This document shows positions 60,719 to 64,000 of a stretch of 64,000 nucleotides of DNA, piece after piece. The stretch lies in NCBI RefSeq assembly GCF_000026365.1, contig NC_012995.1, positions 1,056,501-1,120,500 of the forward strand. Direction: 5' to 3'. How positions within the stretch are numbered: position 1 is the stretch's first letter; each line of letters opens with the position of its first letter. The notes under the pieces were generated by a model. It was not told the origin of the DNA and ran no database searches. It saw nothing but the letters and a program-made list of their open reading frames with translations. A program made the translations under genes and the position numbers. This DNA comes from Zygosaccharomyces rouxii (taxonomy: Eukaryota; Ascomycota; Saccharomycetes; Saccharomycetales; Saccharomycetaceae).

Positions 60719-61001
60719 GAGATCCCGCCTAACTTCAGAGCGCTCCATTCACGTTCTTTGTTTTTCCGTTTTTCTTTTTTTCTCTTCGTCACGCCCAATT
60801 CTTTTTGCGGGGAGAGGCACCAAGACAAACGAATAGAGGGTCATGCCCTTCGTGAGTACCACGGTCGCTATATAAAACATGGCACATAAGAATAGAATGA
60901 GAATGAGGGACCTTAAAATGAATTCAATTCATTCACAAGAAAAGGTCATTTCTCGAAGTTAGATTCGATTCATAGATATAATTCATCAATTATTGTTCAC
61001 A

Positions 61002-61403
61002 ATGTCAAGCGCCACATTTAATAACGTGTTTAGGAGGATTTGGAATTCACCTACAGGACCAAAAACCGTTCACTTTTGGGCACCAACTTTAAAATGGGGA
61101 TTAGTGTTTGCAGGAGCCAGTGATATGAAGAGGCCGGTCGAAAGAGTGTCAGGAGCTCAGAATCTTTCATTATTATCCACAGCTGTCATTTGGACTCGTT
61201 GGTCGTTTGTAATTAAACCCAAGAATATGCTTTTAGCGAGTGTAAATTTCTTCCTTGGTATAACAGCAGGATGGCAGATAGGCAGAATTGTGAAATACAG
61301 ACTCTCGTGTGGTGATTCGCCGGGTCAAGTGCTAAATTACGTGGTAAATGGTGAGGAAAAAGTTGTTAAGGAAAGTGATTTGAAAGCTGTGGCAGCTGCA
61401 TGA
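61002..61403 (+). CDS. MPC2: Mitochondrial pyruvate carrier subunit (MPC2/MPC3)
   Basis: Small inner-membrane protein that pairs with Mpc1 to import pyruvate into mitochondria. The 133-residue product has the MPC family signature (HFWAPTLKWGLVFAGASDM, then SLLSTAVIWTRWSFVIKPKN) and two to three hydrophobic helices. The ATG at 61002 (MSSATFNN) gives the family's length; a three-codon extension to 60993 would need TTG and is not used. S. cerevisiae has MPC2 (YHR162W, fermentative) and MPC3 (YGR243W, respiratory); here one gene stands beside YAP1801. Upstream repeats are listed at 60684-60718. Confidence 0.93.
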   Translation: MSSATFNNVFRRIWNSPTGPKTVHFWAPTLKWGLVFAGASDMKRPVERVSGAQNLSLLSTAVIWTRWSFVIKPKNMLLASVNFFLGITAGWQIGRIVKYRLSCGDSPGQVLNYVVNGEEKVVKESDLKAVAAA

Positions 61404-61590
61404 GATAAACGGTGTATGTGAATGCATATTTATATATATTTTAGTTGGGTTTATTTTTTATATTATCTTTAGATATAAGAACTGTAAGATACGGGCAAAT
61501 TCTTCTTGTTACTATTGTTATTTACTATTACCGAGGGTGAGTTTGTTAGATCTGGAAGGTACTTAGTTAGCACTGTGAAGATTGACAGGG

Positions 61591-62541
61591 ATGAGTAGCA
61601 TAGCGGATATTGAAGAGATTCTAGAGCTCAAACCCTTGGGTAACAAGAGGTTTGTATCCAAGACCTTGTCGGTCCCCCCACCGGGTGCCAGAGGTACATT
61701 TGGAGGCGAGCTGATTGCTCAGGCGTTGCTAGCAGCGTTACATACAGTACCGTATAATTTCGTACCGTGTTCACTACATGCATATTTTGTGACTGCTGGT
61801 AGCTCTGATATCTATCTTGAATATCAAGTGGAAGACATTAGAAAGGGCAGATCGTTTATTCACCAAGAAGTTAAATGTTATCAAGGTTCAAGATTAGTCT
61901 ATTGGACTGCGATTCTTTGGACGTTGGAAAAGCCAGTCAGTGAGGATGCCTTACATCATTACAAAAAACTGTCACCTCGTCAATTGGCTCCATTGGAGTC
62001 CATGAAATCTGGTGCTGATCTTTATCAAAGTCAACTTGCTGGCACGGAGAACTTTAGTAAAAATTACTTGAAAAGTTTTCAAGTGGGGCCTGTTGATTAT
62101 CGTTTCCCGTCAGATATGTTTATGCCTGACGGTCCCAAGAATCGAGTTGGTTATTACGTTCGTGTTAGAGCTCCAATTACTAGAGATTGCCATAGTAAGC
62201 ACGGCGGATCTGTGAACCCAAGAAACGATTTACGCTATAACTACGTGGCATTGGCTTACCTTTCGGACCTCTATTTCTTATACACCTCTCGTACGTTCCA
62301 GGGCCAACCTTTATTTGAAAAATACTCGAGAACCGTTTCTCTAGATCACAGTATCCATTTCCACGGTTTGCCTGTTGTGAATGATTGGCTATTCTTTGAA
62401 ATTCGCCATCCAAGAAGCGCTAATCAGAGAAATTTAGTCCAGGGCGAATACTACAATGCGTCGACTCGTGAAATTCTCGCTTCCACGACGCAAGAAGGTG
62501 CTACGCTCTATCTTTACAAGGATGTTAAATCTAAATTGTAG
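61591..62541 (+). CDS. TES1: Peroxisomal acyl-CoA thioesterase
   Basis: Hydrolyses acyl-CoA to free fatty acid and CoA in peroxisomes, which helps growth on fatty acids such as oleate. The 316-residue protein is of the type II (double hot-dog) thioesterase family, with the blocks RGTFGGELIAQALLAALHTVP and NYVALAYLSDLYFL, and LVQGEYYNASTREILAS near the end. The last three residues, SKL, are a canonical PTS1 peroxisome signal. I chose the ATG at 61591; an extension to 61582 would start at TTG. S. cerevisiae Tes1 (349) ends AKF. The gene lies between MPC2 and LSC2, which adjoin in S. cerevisiae, so this is a lineage-specific neighbour. Confidence 0.92.
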   Translation: MSSIADIEEILELKPLGNKRFVSKTLSVPPPGARGTFGGELIAQALLAALHTVPYNFVPCSLHAYFVTAGSSDIYLEYQVEDIRKGRSFIHQEVKCYQGSRLVYWTAILWTLEKPVSEDALHHYKKLSPRQLAPLESMKSGADLYQSQLAGTENFSKNYLKSFQVGPVDYRFPSDMFMPDGPKNRVGYYVRVRAPITRDCHSKHGGSVNPRNDLRYNYVALAYLSDLYFLYTSRTFQGQPLFEKYSRTVSLDHSIHFHGLPVVNDWLFFEIRHPRSANQRNLVQGEYYNASTREILASTTQEGATLYLYKDVKSKL

Positions 62542-62550
62542 AATTGTAAA

Positions 62551-63567
62551 TTAAATATTCCATGTCTTTTTCCTGATGCCTGTTATACCACCTTCGAATT
62601 TAGAAAGCACTCTTTGTATCTTATCAATTGATACCAATTCATTGAGTTTAACTTTTTCGTAAATAACATTTGTTCTCATTCTTTTGTCTGGCGTGAACCT
62701 CAATCGAGGCGGTAAGATCCAATCTGATCTTCTGTATGGATTTCTGACTTTGGGGATCACAGACTCGTAAAGTTCTCTAATTTCTGTTACGTTTCCCTGT
62801 GAATCTGTAGCGCCGTTGGTAGCGCTGTTGGTATCGGGCGCTTCTGTGGTGCTTCTAGTTGATAATCTGGTAGATCTCCTGATATTTCCATCTAATTCCG
62901 ACTTTGGCATGATGCTTGCAGCGCAAATATTACCGTTAATCTCATCCAGTTGTGATATTAAAAGTTGTTTTTCGTTTGGTGAATTTCCATCGATAATTTC
63001 TGAATTATTATGTCGACGTTTCTTTGAAGGCTCGTTATAAATCAGTTCTTCTGATTCGGATGATTCGGATGATGATCCTGATGATTCAATTGGTTCTCTG
63101 GTAAATGTTTCAATACCTCTTTTAGCTCTTCTACGAATTTTACCATGATTCGTTCTCAAAGAATTAATGTCTACATGTCCACTTGCTGATATGCCTTTTT
63201 GAAAAGTGGCGAGTATGAAAAATTCGTAATACGATTCAAATTCTAGTGGCTTTATACATGAGCACTCGTTTCTGAATTTTTGATTAATATTTAACCTCCT
63301 TTGATTTAACTCCATTAATTTTGTCCAAGTTGTATCATTTTCCCGCTGTTGATTATCCCTATCGTTATCCTTCAAATATTCTTGTGTAGACTCATCAGGC
63401 TCCTCATCTACCAAATTGTCGTTGCAATTGTCTGTTTCTCCATTATCATTTTGAGGGACAAAAGATGTCATTGACATTGATTTCTGTATTTCGTTCATGG
63501 GACTACCATTCAATTTAGCACAATTCACAGAGGGCTTCGAGTTTTCATTTGGCATTGCCCATTGCAT
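62551..63567 (-). CDS. Unidentified nuclear-type protein
   Basis: A 338-residue protein I do not recognise with confidence. It is Ser/Asn/Glu-rich with an acidic N-terminal third. A conserved-looking core follows, FRNECSCIKPLEFESYYEFF, then a basic patch GKIRRRAKRGIETF at about residues 141-154, a Ser/Glu stretch, the nuclear-signal-like PSKKRRHNN, and a compact C-terminal block (SDWILPPRLRFTP...IQRVLSKFEGGITGIRKKTW). That composition suits a chromatin- or transcription-complex subunit, an inference only. Met5 (63555) is an alternative start. The stop lies 9 bp from the TES1 stop in convergent orientation. A 22-base A run and repeats occur upstream. Confidence 0.6.
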   Translation of the reverse strand: MQWAMPNENSKPSVNCAKLNGSPMNEIQKSMSMTSFVPQNDNGETDNCNDNLVDEEPDESTQEYLKDNDRDNQQRENDTTWTKLMELNQRRLNINQKFRNECSCIKPLEFESYYEFFILATFQKGISASGHVDINSLRTNHGKIRRRAKRGIETFTREPIESSGSSSESSESEELIYNEPSKKRRHNNSEIIDGNSPNEKQLLISQLDEINGNICAASIMPKSELDGNIRRSTRLSTRSTTEAPDTNSATNGATDSQGNVTEIRELYESVIPKVRNPYRRSDWILPPRLRFTPDKRMRTNVIYEKVKLNELVSIDKIQRVLSKFEGGITGIRKKTWNI

Positions 63568-63885
63568 TCAAACAGTTTATAATTCTCTTTGGATCAATTT
63601 TATCAGAGTATTTTAATACTAATGGTATTTTATTGTTAAAAATTCATTGTCAATGCAGTCGCGCATTCCAAATGTCAGAATTTAAAAAAAAAAAAAAAAA
63701 AAAAATAAGGTTAAAATGAATAAGCAAAAAAAATATATTAGTAGAATATTCACAAACTTATCGTACCATGGCTATACCATGGCTTGATGTCGTACCGTCG
63801 TGGCCATATACAACTTATATAAACAAAGAAACCAGACAAATAATTTTGAGAGAGAAAAATAATAATAAGAATAATAAATTTACGT
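63568..63885. promoter_or_regulatory. Region between the unidentified gene and LSC2
   Basis: 318 bp. A run of 22 A lies at 63684-63705. TACCATGGCT is repeated with an 11-bp period at 63764-63773 and 63775-63784. It contains the promoter of the minus-strand gene at 62551 and the LSC2 3' flank. Confidence 0.45.
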
Positions 63886-64000
63886 TTAAACCTTACCAGC
63901 TCTGTGTTCAGTAGCCAAAGCAACGGCTCTTTCTGCAGCAGGGTCTAATTCTTCGAAAGAGAAGATCTTGAAACCACTCTTTTCAATGATGGCTTGACCT
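63886..64000 (-). CDS. LSC2: Succinyl-CoA ligase beta subunit, C-terminal part
   Basis: The last 37 codons of a gene that runs off the window edge, ending at TAA 63888-63886. The peptide GQAIIEKSGFKIFSFEELDP... and AAERAVALAT matches the C-terminus of the beta chain of mitochondrial ATP-forming succinyl-CoA ligase, which makes ATP in the tricarboxylic acid cycle. Its place beside MPC2 matches YGR243W-YGR244C. The call rests on few residues plus position. Confidence 0.7.
   Translation of the reverse strand, partial: GQAIIEKSGFKIFSFEELDPAAERAVALATEHRAGKV

Larger units (their letters stand above)
59764..61001. promoter_or_regulatory. Long divergent YAP1801/MPC2 intergenic region
   Basis: 1,238 bp; short ORFs use TTG starts or lack any support. 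Nearer MPC2 are TGACTCA at 60643-60649 (Gcn4 type), the 14-bp word TGACGCTCCGTCTA twice (60684-60697 and 60705-60718), TCAGAGCGCTCCAT at 60735-60748 and GCGGGGAG at 60807-60814. The block at 60082-60144 is repeated in diverged form at 60472-60540. Confidence 0.55.

Noticed and set aside
60993..61001. MPC2 start at 60993
   Set aside because: That codon is TTG; the ATG is at 61002 and gives the family length.
61582..61590. TES1 start at 61582
   Set aside because: That codon is TTG; the ATG is at 61591.

Overview
The window is nuclear chromosomal DNA from a budding yeast of the family Saccharomycetaceae. Genes are compact and nearly intronless. The one spliceosomal intron, in YOP1, has the yeast GTATGT / TACTAAC / TTTTAG signals. 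Proteins match Saccharomyces cerevisiae families closely. Gene order points to a lineage that branched before the whole-genome duplication, most likely the Zygosaccharomyces/Torulaspora group: genes split in S. cerevisiae between chromosome XVI right (YME1, CCL1, ATH1, YOP1, APL4, CSR2, NTO1, SRO7, HTS1) and chromosome II left (BRN1, BNA4, ATP1, SFT2, RTG3, SEA4, PKC1, MIX23) are interleaved here in one run with the expected orientations. The species cannot be fixed from the window alone.

Layout. 1-2417: an upstream region with short repeats, then CPS1. 2594-12216: BRN1 and BNA4 (minus), YME1 (plus), CCL1 and ATP1 (minus). 12217-13511: a long, locally GC-rich intergenic region between ATP1 and ATH1. 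13512-25070: ATH1, an intron-containing tRNA-Phe, YOP1, APL4 (minus) and CSR2. 25267-35707: SFT2 (minus), RTG3, a MNN2/MNN5-type mannosyltransferase, NTO1 and SEA4. 36112-46113: PKC1, SRO7, MIX23 and BNA2. 46257-57078: HTS1, AIM24, GMH1 (plus), an ACF4-like gene and SPO14. 57700-64000: YAP1801-type gene, MPC2, TES1, an unidentified nuclear-type protein, and the 3' end of LSC2.

Functions are core cell biology: mitochondrial energy and import/quality control (ATP1, YME1, MPC2, AIM24, MIX23, LSC2), NAD synthesis from tryptophan (BNA2, BNA4), vesicle traffic and endocytosis (APL4, SFT2, GMH1, YAP1801, SPO14, SRO7, CSR2), signalling and wall synthesis (PKC1, mannosyltransferase), chromatin and transcription (BRN1, NTO1, CCL1, RTG3), and vacuolar hydrolysis (CPS1, ATH1).

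The most interesting unexplained signal is non-coding. A 14-bp word, TGACGCTCCGTCTA, occurs as a perfect inverted pair upstream of ATP1 and as a direct pair, 21 bp apart, upstream of MPC2. A second 14-bp word (ATGGAGCGCTCTGA) and a GCGGGGAG box are also shared by these two intergenic regions. Other points of note are a tRNA-like relic between PKC1 and SRO7, a diverged duplicated block upstream of MPC2, candidate Ume6, Cbf1, Abf1 and Gcn4 sites, and out-of-frame uORFs overlapping the starts of NTO1 and ATH1. No mobile element, CRISPR array or clearly foreign gene was seen.
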